From NCBI GenBank assembly GCA_003567725.1, contig PWYU01000031.1, forward strand, positions 1 through 64,000: a stretch of DNA of 64,000 bases, written 5' to 3'. The notes under the pieces are model-generated. The model ran no database searches. It saw nothing but the letters and a program-made list of their open reading frames with translations, and was not told the origin of the DNA. Made by a program: the position numbers and the translations under genes. The DNA comes from Syntrophomonadaceae bacterium (GTDB lineage Bacteria > Bacillota > Dethiobacteria > DTU022). Positions 50,098-58,970 of this stretch are shown here, piece by piece (the first letter of the stretch is position 1; each line of letters begins with the position of its first letter).

Positions 50098-50796
50098 TTA
50101 ACCTTTAAACCATTCGCTCATCGGTTGAAGCCGGTAAGAACTCTTCATAGACATTTTGCGCCGCGGGTCTTCTAGTTCTACTTCAAAGTATGGACTGTAG
50201 TCAATTTCAAATTTGCCGGCTACAGTGCCTGAGTATAATACCAGTCCGTTTAAATCTTTTACTGAGATAATATCCTTTACATAAGATAACAGCTCACGGG
50301 GGGCGAGAAGGGCACTTAAAGTTGTTTCCTGGTAAAGCGCTTTTTGCCCTTCCTGTTCCACCCAACCACGTAAGACAAGCTCATCCCAGTAATCCTCAAG
50401 ATCTGAAAATTTCCAGATATCCTGGGAAATTATATTGGGATACATCTGCTTTGCTTTGGGAATACTTACTGTTTCCAGTGTGCGATCTGTATGATCACTG
50501 CCGGTGGAAATATAGATTTCATCGTCTTTTATAAGCACCGCATATTCAGCTTCGCCTATATGGCTTTCTTCATCTAAACATGGAATTTCTGAAACCTGGG
50601 TTAATCTATCTGGATACTTGGGGAAAAAAACGGGAGTTTTTTCCGGAGCAGGTACCCCGATACTTTTCAGTTCATCGATGTGCTTCTGAACTTCTTCCTG
50701 GTTTCTTCCTGTATAACCGCCGTTAATTAGCATTTTAGCCTCAAAGGTAAGCTTTTGCTGCGGATTGCCGTTTAGGTAAAAATTTAATTCAGCCAA
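50098..50796 (-). CDS. DUF2848-family protein
   Basis: INGGYTGRNQEEVQKHIDELKSIGVPAPEKTPVFFPKYPDRLTQ, AEYAVLIKDDEIYISTGSDHTDRTLE. Confidence 0.75.
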   Translation of the reverse strand: MAELNFYLNGNPQQKLTFEAKMLINGGYTGRNQEEVQKHIDELKSIGVPAPEKTPVFFPKYPDRLTQVSEIPCLDEESHIGEAEYAVLIKDDEIYISTGSDHTDRTLETVSIPKAKQMYPNIISQDIWKFSDLEDYWDELVLRGWVEQEGQKALYQETTLSALLAPRELLSYVKDIISVKDLNGLVLYSGTVAGKFEIDYSPYFEVELEDPRRKMSMKSSYRLQPMSEWFKG

Positions 50797-50818
50797 AACA
50801 AAACCTCCTTCGGTTTTT

Positions 50819-51604
50819 CTATTGCATAAACTTCATAGTTCTATCGCTTAATTGCGAAAAACTACTTCTGATCTGGTGTACCCTTTTCAAATCGATGTAG
50901 TCAGATACGATACAGGGTTCTTCGTTACTGCTGGCCCTGATTATACCCCGGGGATCGACGATAGAGCTGTGACCAAGAAAGGTAATCCCTTTGTTAATCC
51001 CGGCACAATTACAGGAGATGAGGTAACAAATATTTTCCAAAGCTCGAACCTGATTCAAGGCCATCCAGTTAGCCCAGCGTGGAAAAGGCCAGCCAGAAGT
51101 TACAAGAAACACTTCTGCTCCTTTATCAAGCATGAAACGGTATAATTCTGGGAAACGTAAATCATAACATGTTGACAATCCCAGGGCGCCCAGTTCAGTT
51201 TTTACAACTTCCGCTTCCGTTCCCGGAGTGAGCAGCTCTTTTTCCCTGGAACCGTAACCGAAAAGGTGGATTTTCCGGTAAGTGCCTATGACTTTGCCGG
51301 AGTTGTCCAGCATTACACTGGTGTTATAAAGCTTGCCTTGAACATTTTCCACAAAGCTTCCAGCAAACACATAGGAGTTAATCTCCCGGGCCTTTTCCGC
51401 TACGCTGTTAACGGTTAATCCATCCAGGGTTTCACTTTCTTCAGTATATAAATCAAAATTGAAGTATCCGGTATTCCATATCTCAGGAAGAAGGATCAAA
51501 TCGGCATCCCTGGCTGATTCCATCTGTTCCAGAGCATATTGAATACGATCCTGTTTGCTCTGCTGATCATTAATTTCCAACTGCAGTGATGCTACCTTAT
51601 ACAT
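50819..51604 (-). CDS. Carbon-nitrogen hydrolase (nitrilase superfamily)
   Basis: DLILLPEIWNTGYF, YRKIHLFGYGSREKELLTPG, GLSTCYDLRFPELYR (Glu-Lys-Cys triad context). Confidence 0.93.
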   Translation of the reverse strand: MYKVASLQLEINDQQSKQDRIQYALEQMESARDADLILLPEIWNTGYFNFDLYTEESETLDGLTVNSVAEKAREINSYVFAGSFVENVQGKLYNTSVMLDNSGKVIGTYRKIHLFGYGSREKELLTPGTEAEVVKTELGALGLSTCYDLRFPELYRFMLDKGAEVFLVTSGWPFPRWANWMALNQVRALENICYLISCNCAGINKGITFLGHSSIVDPRGIIRASSNEEPCIVSDYIDLKRVHQIRSSFSQLSDRTMKFMQ

Positions 51605-51634
51605 TTTGCCTCTCCTTTCCATTAAATGTAATCA

Positions 51635-52855
51635 TTAATTAAAGTCGCCCAGGTATACCGGCTTAGGGCCTTTCATGTAAATTGCTTCTTCGCTGCAAAG
51701 AGCAGCACACAGTCCGCATCCATCACATTTTTCCGGATCAATATAGCCTTTCTTCTTACCATTCTTTTCCACATAAGTAACTGCATCATAAAAGCACCAC
51801 TTATCACAAAGCTTACAGCCAATACATTTTTCCTCATCCACATAGGAAATTGCCCGAGTATCCCGATCAACTACATCCCAGGTGCTAACCTGCGGTAAAG
51901 TAATCCCTTTTATTTCTTCAACAGAGTTATATCCTTTTTCTTCCATATACCCTTCTATACCTTTTAAGAAATCCTGGATGTGGCCCAATTGCTTGCGGCC
52001 ATACATTAATGCAGTGCAAAGCTGAACGGTAGACGATCCAGCCATAATCATCTTTATAGCATCCTGCCAGGTATTGATTCCGTTGGTAGCAGAAATGGGA
52101 ATACCAACCTCGCGGGCAATTTTGACAATCCATTTCAGGGTGATCGGTCTCATCCACGGTCCACCAACACCGGCAAAAGTTCCATGCAGAAGGGGACGTC
52201 CGGTATCAAGATCGAGATCCAGGGCCGGAAACCGGTTGATAGCAGTAACTCCTGCTGCCCCGGCTTCTTTAACTTTTTGGGCAACCTCTACCGGGCTGAC
52301 TGCTTCCGGTGTCAATTTGCCTAAAACAGGGATTTTAACCGATGAGGTTACCGCTTCCATTACTGCTGCCGCCCCGTTAGGATCACTTCCTAATTCCTGG
52401 CCACTTTTATAACCTAAATCACGAGGATGGGGACACCCAAAATTCAATTCAAGCATATCAGCTCCCAAATCTTCCATCTCTTTAGCCATCTCGGCCCAAT
52501 TATCCATGCTTTCTCCGGAAATGCTTACGATAAAAACCACTTTTCCTTCTTCACAGTAACGTTTTGCTGCTTTCATTTCGTCCATCCACTGATCATGATC
52601 ATAGGTAGCCAAGAACTCGCATGAATAGTTGGAATAAACCTGGGGCCAGCCTTTTTTATGCAGTATGGTAAACCGGGGAGAAACATATTTTTTCAAGAGT
52701 GGTTCAGGGCTAATCGTTTTAGTTACGATGCCTCCTGCTCCGGCTTCGACACAGCGCCTGATATAATCAGCATTTTTGGTCGGCGTTGCCGAAGCAACTA
52801 CCAGGGGATTTTTAAACCTATGTCCGCACATTTCTATACTTAAATCAGTTTTCAT
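51635..52855 (-). CDS. Dihydropyrimidine dehydrogenase/dihydroorotate dehydrogenase-like (PreA-type) with C-terminal 2[4Fe-4S] domain
   Basis: LSIEMCGHRFKNPLVVASATPTKNADYIRRCVEAGAGGIVTKTI, LELNFGCPHPRDLGYKSGQELG, CIGCKLCDKWCFYDAV..CDGCGLCAALCSEEAI. Confidence 0.93.
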   Translation of the reverse strand: MKTDLSIEMCGHRFKNPLVVASATPTKNADYIRRCVEAGAGGIVTKTISPEPLLKKYVSPRFTILHKKGWPQVYSNYSCEFLATYDHDQWMDEMKAAKRYCEEGKVVFIVSISGESMDNWAEMAKEMEDLGADMLELNFGCPHPRDLGYKSGQELGSDPNGAAAVMEAVTSSVKIPVLGKLTPEAVSPVEVAQKVKEAGAAGVTAINRFPALDLDLDTGRPLLHGTFAGVGGPWMRPITLKWIVKIAREVGIPISATNGINTWQDAIKMIMAGSSTVQLCTALMYGRKQLGHIQDFLKGIEGYMEEKGYNSVEEIKGITLPQVSTWDVVDRDTRAISYVDEEKCIGCKLCDKWCFYDAVTYVEKNGKKKGYIDPEKCDGCGLCAALCSEEAIYMKGPKPVYLGDFN

Positions 52856-52929
52856 AGCGCTCTCACCTTTCATATTATAAATATAAGCAATTAGCAATAA
52901 CCTTTAATAAAATACCCGGTGAAGACCGG

Positions 52930-55200
52930 TTATATATCAAGGCCCGCCAGAATTTTCTCCGGAGTGATAGGCAAATCGGTAATCCTTACTCCCACCGCAT
53001 CAAAAACTGCATTAGCAATAGCGGCAGGAACAGGGTTCAGGGAAGGTTCGCCAATTCCTTTTGCCCCAAATGGCCCGTTTGGATCATCAGACTCCATAAA
53101 ATAAGAATATATTTTTCCGCGGGGTATATCCATAGCTGTAGGAAGGCAGTAGTCATGGAAATTAGGATTAACCAGCGCCCCGTCTTTAAGCACCATATCT
53201 TCCCCCAGGACCCAGCCGGCACCCATCATTACGCCACCTTCAATCTGCCCTTCAAGAGTTTGTTTATTGAGTACCCTGCCCACATCATGAACAGCCCAGT
53301 AGTTTAAAAGCCTGATCTTACCTGTTTCTGTATCAACTTCAACTTCAGCAATATGACAGGCAAAGGGATAAGCAGGAGAGACATTGCCGTATTTGTTTTC
53401 ATCGGGCAAAACTGTATTGGGAACAAATACTCCGTGGCCCACCAGGGAAGTACCGCCCAAGGTGTAGCTAATCTGTTGCATCGCTTCTGCAACAGGCAGC
53501 GGCTCTTCGTTTCCAGCGAAATATATTTTTCCGTTATTGATCTTAATTTCCTCAGCTTGTTTTTCATAAACCCTGGCAACATGCTCAATAAGCTGCTTTT
53601 TCAGGTTTATTGCCGCTTCATAAACTGCTCTTCCTCCAATGGTAGTCCCCCGGGTAGCGAAACTTCCCAGGCCAAAGGGGCTGATATCGGTATCTACCGC
53701 AGCAGTCCGTACATCTTTTACATTTAGCCCAACCGCTTCTGCTGCAATCAATGCAAAAGTTGTATTCATACCCTGGCCAATATCCGCTTCTCCTGTAAAA
53801 ACAATGGCTTTACCCTCCGGAGTAAGTCGAACCAGGGAAGATGATCCGTCAAAAGGTTTATAAAACGGACGATTTCCGGAAACATGGTTGCAGATCGCCA
53901 CCCCGATTCCTTTCTTTACCGGCCCTTTTTGGTCCGCTTCTTTTTTCTTCTCATACCAGTCCGATTCCTGTGTCGCTTTTTCCAGGCATTCTTTAAGCGC
54001 GCAGCTATTGATCTCCCAGCCGTGAATAGAGGTAAAACCAGGAGTGACTCCATTCAGTTTACGAATCTCGATCGGATCCAGGTTATTCTGATGACAAATT
54101 GTATCCAGGGCTGATTCCATGGCAAAATGCATCTGGGCATTGCCAAAACCGCGGAAACAAGAAGTTGGAATCGTATTGGTATAAACAGTATAACCGGTAC
54201 TACGCACATTCTGGAACTTATAAAGCGAGTCAATTCTGTAACAGGCAGTAGAAGTAATCGCTGGAGCATATACGGTCCGGGCACCGTTGCCCGCAATTAT
54301 TTTAGTGTCTTTGGCCAATAAAGTCCCATCTTTTTTCAAGCCTAATTTAACCCATATTTTCATAGGCACACGGGGATTACCGGCCCTAAAATCTTCTTCT
54401 CTACAATTAACCATCCTAACCGGTAAACCGGTCTTCCTGGTCAATACTGCTGCCAAAATATGTGACTTATATTCAAATTTAGCTCCAAATCCGCCTCCGA
54501 CATGGGGTTTTATTATGCGGAGATCTTCTGAACACATTTCCAAGGCTTCAGCGTAACGAAGTCTTGACATGGAAGGAACCTGAGTGGAAAGCCACATAAT
54601 AAGGCGTTCGTAATCACCCGGCACCACGAGAGCACCCATGGGTTCCATGTGGGCCTGGTAAACCTGGTTGGTTTCATAAGTTTCTTCAAAAACCAGATCC
54701 GCCTTAGCCAGGGCATCATCTACATTGCCCGTGTGTACATTAAATGTAACAGCAATATTGTTCTCTTTATCCTCATAAAGCTGTGGAGCATCTTCAGCCA
54801 TCGCCAGCTCTGGATCATACACAGCCGGTAACTCCTCATACTCTACTTTGATCAGTGAAGCAGCTTCAGCAGCGGCTTCTTCCGAGTTTGCTGCTACCGC
54901 CGCTATTTCATCACCGTGAAAACGCACTTTATCTCTGGGCAAAATCACCCAATCAGGAACCATAGTCCCAAATCTGTGCTGGGAAACATTGTTCCCGGTT
55001 ATTATTCCCTTTACCCCGGAAACCCTTTCCGCCTTGCTGGTGTCAATTTTTAAAAGGCGGGCATGGGGGTAAGGGCTTCGTAAAACTTTTCCATATAACA
55101 TCCCTTCCACCTTGAGATCGGGTACAAAACGAGCCCGCCCGGTTACTTTTTCCAAACCATCAAGGATGGGGGTGTCCTTACCCAAATTAGTGTAATTCAT
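52930..55200 (-). CDS. Xanthine dehydrogenase-family molybdenum-binding subunit
   Basis: GRARFVPDLKVEGMLYGKVLRSPYPHARL, VGGGFGAKFEYKSHILAAVL, TIPTSCFRGFGNAQMHFAMES, GPFGAKGIGEPSLNPVPAAIANAV. Confidence 0.95.
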   Translation of the reverse strand: MNYTNLGKDTPILDGLEKVTGRARFVPDLKVEGMLYGKVLRSPYPHARLLKIDTSKAERVSGVKGIITGNNVSQHRFGTMVPDWVILPRDKVRFHGDEIAAVAANSEEAAAEAASLIKVEYEELPAVYDPELAMAEDAPQLYEDKENNIAVTFNVHTGNVDDALAKADLVFEETYETNQVYQAHMEPMGALVVPGDYERLIMWLSTQVPSMSRLRYAEALEMCSEDLRIIKPHVGGGFGAKFEYKSHILAAVLTRKTGLPVRMVNCREEDFRAGNPRVPMKIWVKLGLKKDGTLLAKDTKIIAGNGARTVYAPAITSTACYRIDSLYKFQNVRSTGYTVYTNTIPTSCFRGFGNAQMHFAMESALDTICHQNNLDPIEIRKLNGVTPGFTSIHGWEINSCALKECLEKATQESDWYEKKKEADQKGPVKKGIGVAICNHVSGNRPFYKPFDGSSSLVRLTPEGKAIVFTGEADIGQGMNTTFALIAAEAVGLNVKDVRTAAVDTDISPFGLGSFATRGTTIGGRAVYEAAINLKKQLIEHVARVYEKQAEEIKINNGKIYFAGNEEPLPVAEAMQQISYTLGGTSLVGHGVFVPNTVLPDENKYGNVSPAYPFACHIAEVEVDTETGKIRLLNYWAVHDVGRVLNKQTLEGQIEGGVMMGAGWVLGEDMVLKDGALVNPNFHDYCLPTAMDIPRGKIYSYFMESDDPNGPFGAKGIGEPSLNPVPAAIANAVFDAVGVRITDLPITPEKILAGLDI

Positions 55201-55216
55201 GTTATCACCCTTCCTT

Positions 55217-55729
55217 TTAATTATTACCTTTCCTTTCAAGGGCATATGAATATATAGCTTCAACTATCTTCTGATATCCTGTGCAACGGCAAATATTACC
55301 GCTAATCGCTTCTTTAATATCCTCGCGGCTAACTTCCCTACCGCTGTTTTGATCCAAAAATGCCTTGGCGGAAAGAAGCATTCCAGGTGTACAATAACCA
55401 CATTGCACTGCACCTTTCTCAAGAAAGCTTTTTTGTAAAGGATGCAGCTCATCCTCCATGCCTTTGCTTAAGCCTTCTATGGTAATTATTTCTGCACCAT
55501 CTGCCCTGGCAGCAGGAATGATACAAGAATTAACCGCCAGGCCGTTCATAATTATCGTACAGGCGCCACATTCCCCTCCTCCGCAGCTTTCTTTGGTCCC
55601 AATTAAACCCAGGCGGTTGCGGATCAAATCAAGGAGCCTTTCATCAGAATTAATTTCCATTGTATAATCTTCTTGATTTAATTTAAAACTAATAGTCAAA
55701 AGGCCTCTTTTTTTTGAGCTGTTAGTCAT
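55217..55729 (-). CDS. Xanthine dehydrogenase-family 2x[2Fe-2S] subunit
   Basis: GTKESCGGGECGACTIIMNGLAVNSC; KGAVQCGYCTPGMLLSAKAFLD; GNICRCTGYQKIVEAI. Confidence 0.95.
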   Translation of the reverse strand: MTNSSKKRGLLTISFKLNQEDYTMEINSDERLLDLIRNRLGLIGTKESCGGGECGACTIIMNGLAVNSCIIPAARADGAEIITIEGLSKGMEDELHPLQKSFLEKGAVQCGYCTPGMLLSAKAFLDQNSGREVSREDIKEAISGNICRCTGYQKIVEAIYSYALERKGNN

Positions 55730-56621
55730 CCCAATCAACTCCTTTGCCATCCAGTACAACCTTAATTGCACGTTTAAGAGCAACTCCGATTAAGTACTTT
55801 TTAAAATCAGCACTGCCTCGAAAACTGTCTCTGGGAGTTACTTCCTCAGCTATTACAAGCCCGGCCTTTTCCAGTTCTTCTTCACTAATTTGAACATCTT
55901 TCATTGAAGCTTCAGTTTCCCGGGCCCGGAAAGGAACAGTAGACATGGGTCCTACTGCTATACGGATTTCTTTTACAGTTTTCTGATCTTCCTTTAAAAT
56001 CAACCAAAAACCAAGGTTTACCAGAGGTAAAGCCAGGGAATCCCGGCGGGCGAAACGGATAAAACCGGTTCTTTCCAGGGAAGTCGGTGTTGGGTAGGAA
56101 AATGCTGTTATTAGCTCTTTTGAAGGATTAATTGAGCTTTTTCCCGGTCCTAAAAAAGTATCAAGGACTGGTTTTTCCAACTTTTCACTGCCTGACTGAA
56201 TATGAACACAGGCATCCAAGGCCACAAGAGCTATCGCTGTGTCAGCTGCCGGTTGGGCAGTAACCACATTGCCGGCTATCGTTCCTACGTTCCGGATCTG
56301 CAGAGCTCCCACAGCTTTAGCTGCATCAACCAGGACCCGCCCTTTTTCTTTCAATAATGGCGAACTAACCACCTGGCTGTGGGTCGCAGCAGCGCCAACA
56401 TATACCCGGCCATTTTCCTCATGGATCTTTTTTAAATCAGGAATACCTCCGATATCTATTAAGGCTTTGGCTTCTATCGGCTCTGATTTATGCTGAACCA
56501 TCAGGTCAGTTCCGCCGGCAATAAGCCTTGCTTCGCCCTGGTGTTTGTCCAGCAAACTTAATGCTTCTTCAATACTGGAGGGCATATAATAATTTTCCCA
56601 GGTCAAGATAAAACCTCCCAT
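55722..56621 (-). CDS. Xanthine dehydrogenase-family FAD-binding subunit
   Basis: YYMPSSIEEALSLLDKHQGEARLIAGGTDLMVQ; QIRNVGTIAGNVVTAQPAADTAIALVALDA. Confidence 0.94.
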   Translation of the reverse strand: MGGFILTWENYYMPSSIEEALSLLDKHQGEARLIAGGTDLMVQHKSEPIEAKALIDIGGIPDLKKIHEENGRVYVGAAATHSQVVSSPLLKEKGRVLVDAAKAVGALQIRNVGTIAGNVVTAQPAADTAIALVALDACVHIQSGSEKLEKPVLDTFLGPGKSSINPSKELITAFSYPTPTSLERTGFIRFARRDSLALPLVNLGFWLILKEDQKTVKEIRIAVGPMSTVPFRARETEASMKDVQISEEELEKAGLVIAEEVTPRDSFRGSADFKKYLIGVALKRAIKVVLDGKGVDWDD

Positions 56622-57011
56622 CCGAGTTATTGCATTTTAAACCTTCTTGTAACTGCTCAACCCTACAGCTTTTAAGTGTATTGCCTGCGGCCGACAGCCT
56701 GCCGGCCAGCCCGCTTTCAAGCCTTGTCAAGCCTTGCTTCGTCGGCAACTCAAAGCCTTCACTTGCTGCTTATCTGTGTTTTCATTTCATGCTTGCCGGG
56801 TTATTGTAAAAAGGGCATACAAGCAGTCACTTCTTTTTTTCTGTTAATCAAATTAAATTTCTATATCAAGAATAATTATTCCTGCTAAGCTTAAAGTTCA
56901 GAGCGCGATTATTGATATCACTTTTTTACAGACACCATTAACCCCTTAATATTTTAAAAGAGAGTTTATTTGCCAAGACCGCTTTTAGAGCATGGCCTTT
57001 ATATCGAATTT

Positions 57012-57110
57012 GTAATTACTCAGGCCTAGCCCGCTAAACCACAGGGGACGGTTCCACCGTCTCCATGGCGCCGCTTATCATTCAACAAGGGCAATAGGCT
57101 GAGTAGTTAC
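57012..57110. repeat. Intergenic palindromic REP/MITE-like element, copy E (internally deleted, inverted relative to copy B)
   Basis: gtaattactcaggcctagcccgctaaaccacaggggacggttccaccgtctccatggcgccgcttatcattcaacaagggcaataggctgagtagttac. Confidence 0.75.
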
Positions 57111-57241
57111 TCGAATTTTATAACAGCCCAAGCAGCCTGCCACAATCTTAATGGCAGATCTGCTTGAGCTGATGGCTTCAATTACTGGTACTGTTGTCAA
57201 AGATCAAAATATAGATTAGTTGCAGCATAATTTACCACTAT

Positions 57242-58795
57242 TTATTCAGACTTATATAGATGAGGGAATTGATCCCTGTGCATCCTTTTTGCCAAAATAG
57301 GGCCACCCCAAAGCATGGGCAGTAATAACAAGGATACCGGAACTGCGGTAAAGACGATAAAGTTCTGCAGTGCGCCGATACCCCCTTCACCGATCATAAT
57401 TAAGATTGCTGCCACTGCACCCATAGCAATAGCCCAAAAAATCCTGATTGGGGGATAGGGGTTTTCCTGTCCGCTTACTACAATAGACATGGTGAAAGCA
57501 ATTGAGTCCCCGGTTGTGGCCAGGAATGACATTAGCAGGATCATCATAAGCGGAACAATGATCTGGCTTAAAGGCAATTCCAGCCCTATATGCAGTAATG
57601 CAGCCGGCAACCCCGCTTCAAATAAGGGGCCGGAAATAACTCCTGGATTATTTAATTCGAAAAAGATACCACTGCCGCCCAGGACTGTAAACCAGAACAT
57701 CGTTGCAATGGGAGCAATAACAGCCACTCCAAGTATTAATTCCCGAATAGTTCTACCCCTTGAAATTCGGGCCACAAAGGTGCCCATAATGGGACCGTAA
57801 CCCAAAAACCAGCCAAAGAAAAACACTGTCCACCAGTTGAGCCAGCCAGCATCGCCTCTAAACAGGGTCATGGGAACAAAATCAATAGTATGACTGCCGA
57901 TGGAAGTTAAAAAACTATCAATCAAAAAGCCGGCCGGACCAACGATAAAGACAAGGGCAATAAGCACCATCGCACCAATAACGTTGAAACGGCTCAAGAA
58001 CCTGATCCCTTTATAAAGCCCTGTTACCGCCGACAATGTATAAATGCCAACCAGTACAACCAGTATTCCCAGCTGTGTTGAAAAAACGTTCGGAATTCCA
58101 AGTGTAAATTCCAGCATATAGCTCATCTGGAGGCCTAAAAAACCAATAGGGCCAATCGTACCGGCAGCAACCGCTACTATAGCTACAATATCAGCAATCG
58201 AGCCCCAGTGATTCATAACACCTTTTTCACCCAGCACCGGATACAGCATGGAGCGAGGCTTAAGAGGAAGCCCTTTTTCATGATAGGCATACATTAAAAC
58301 TATTGTCGTTAAAGTAGCCAGAATAGCCCAGGCGTTAAAACCCCAGTGTAAAAAGCTGGTCGATAAAGCAGGCGCTATTGCTGCTTCAGTCCCGGCTTCA
58401 ATTCCACCAAAAAATGGTGGAACATCGGTAAAGTGATACATAGGCTCAGCAGCAGACCAAAACACACCGCCACCCGCTAAAAGAGTCATCATAATCATGG
58501 CAATCCAGGAAAAAGTGCCAAGCTCAGGCTTATCCTGCTTGCCCAGGCGCACCGCACCATAAGGTGAAACAGCGATCCCTAAGGCTATCACTACAGTTAA
58601 AAAACATAAAACCTGCCAGAAAGCTCCAAAATAGTTGGCACTCCAGTTAAATGTTGCATTAACAAAAGCAGCAACTGAATCAATATTAATTAAGGCCGCG
58701 ACAACAAATACAACTAAAAAACCACCACTAATTATAAATACCGGCCAATCAACATCTTTAAGCATTAATTTTGTGTTATTATTCTCTTCGTTCAT
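57242..58795 (-). CDS. BCCT-family (betaine/carnitine/choline) transporter
   Basis: 12-TM protein; GTFSWIAMIMMTLLAGGGVFWSAAEPMYHF; WWTVFFFGWFLGYGPIMGTFVARISRGRTIRELILG. Confidence 0.94.
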   Translation of the reverse strand: MNEENNNTKLMLKDVDWPVFIISGGFLVVFVVAALINIDSVAAFVNATFNWSANYFGAFWQVLCFLTVVIALGIAVSPYGAVRLGKQDKPELGTFSWIAMIMMTLLAGGGVFWSAAEPMYHFTDVPPFFGGIEAGTEAAIAPALSTSFLHWGFNAWAILATLTTIVLMYAYHEKGLPLKPRSMLYPVLGEKGVMNHWGSIADIVAIVAVAAGTIGPIGFLGLQMSYMLEFTLGIPNVFSTQLGILVVLVGIYTLSAVTGLYKGIRFLSRFNVIGAMVLIALVFIVGPAGFLIDSFLTSIGSHTIDFVPMTLFRGDAGWLNWWTVFFFGWFLGYGPIMGTFVARISRGRTIRELILGVAVIAPIATMFWFTVLGGSGIFFELNNPGVISGPLFEAGLPAALLHIGLELPLSQIIVPLMMILLMSFLATTGDSIAFTMSIVVSGQENPYPPIRIFWAIAMGAVAAILIMIGEGGIGALQNFIVFTAVPVSLLLLPMLWGGPILAKRMHRDQFPHLYKSE

Positions 58796-58970
58796 AATAT
58801 CCTCCTTACTTTTTTCTAATAAGTTAACACAGCAGATTATAGTATTTTAATCAGAAAAACGGTAGCTTTATCACCCCCGAAACAAGATTACCTCTCTTCC
58901 TGTAGCTTATAATCATCTACTTTTAAAGGTCTTTAAAGACCTGGTCCTGATATTTAATCAGTTGATCATC

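Noticed and set aside
56690-56760. GC-rich intergenic segment with tcaagccttgtcaagccttg direct repeat
   Set aside because: Short, imperfect, and does not match the REP family; insufficient evidence for an element.
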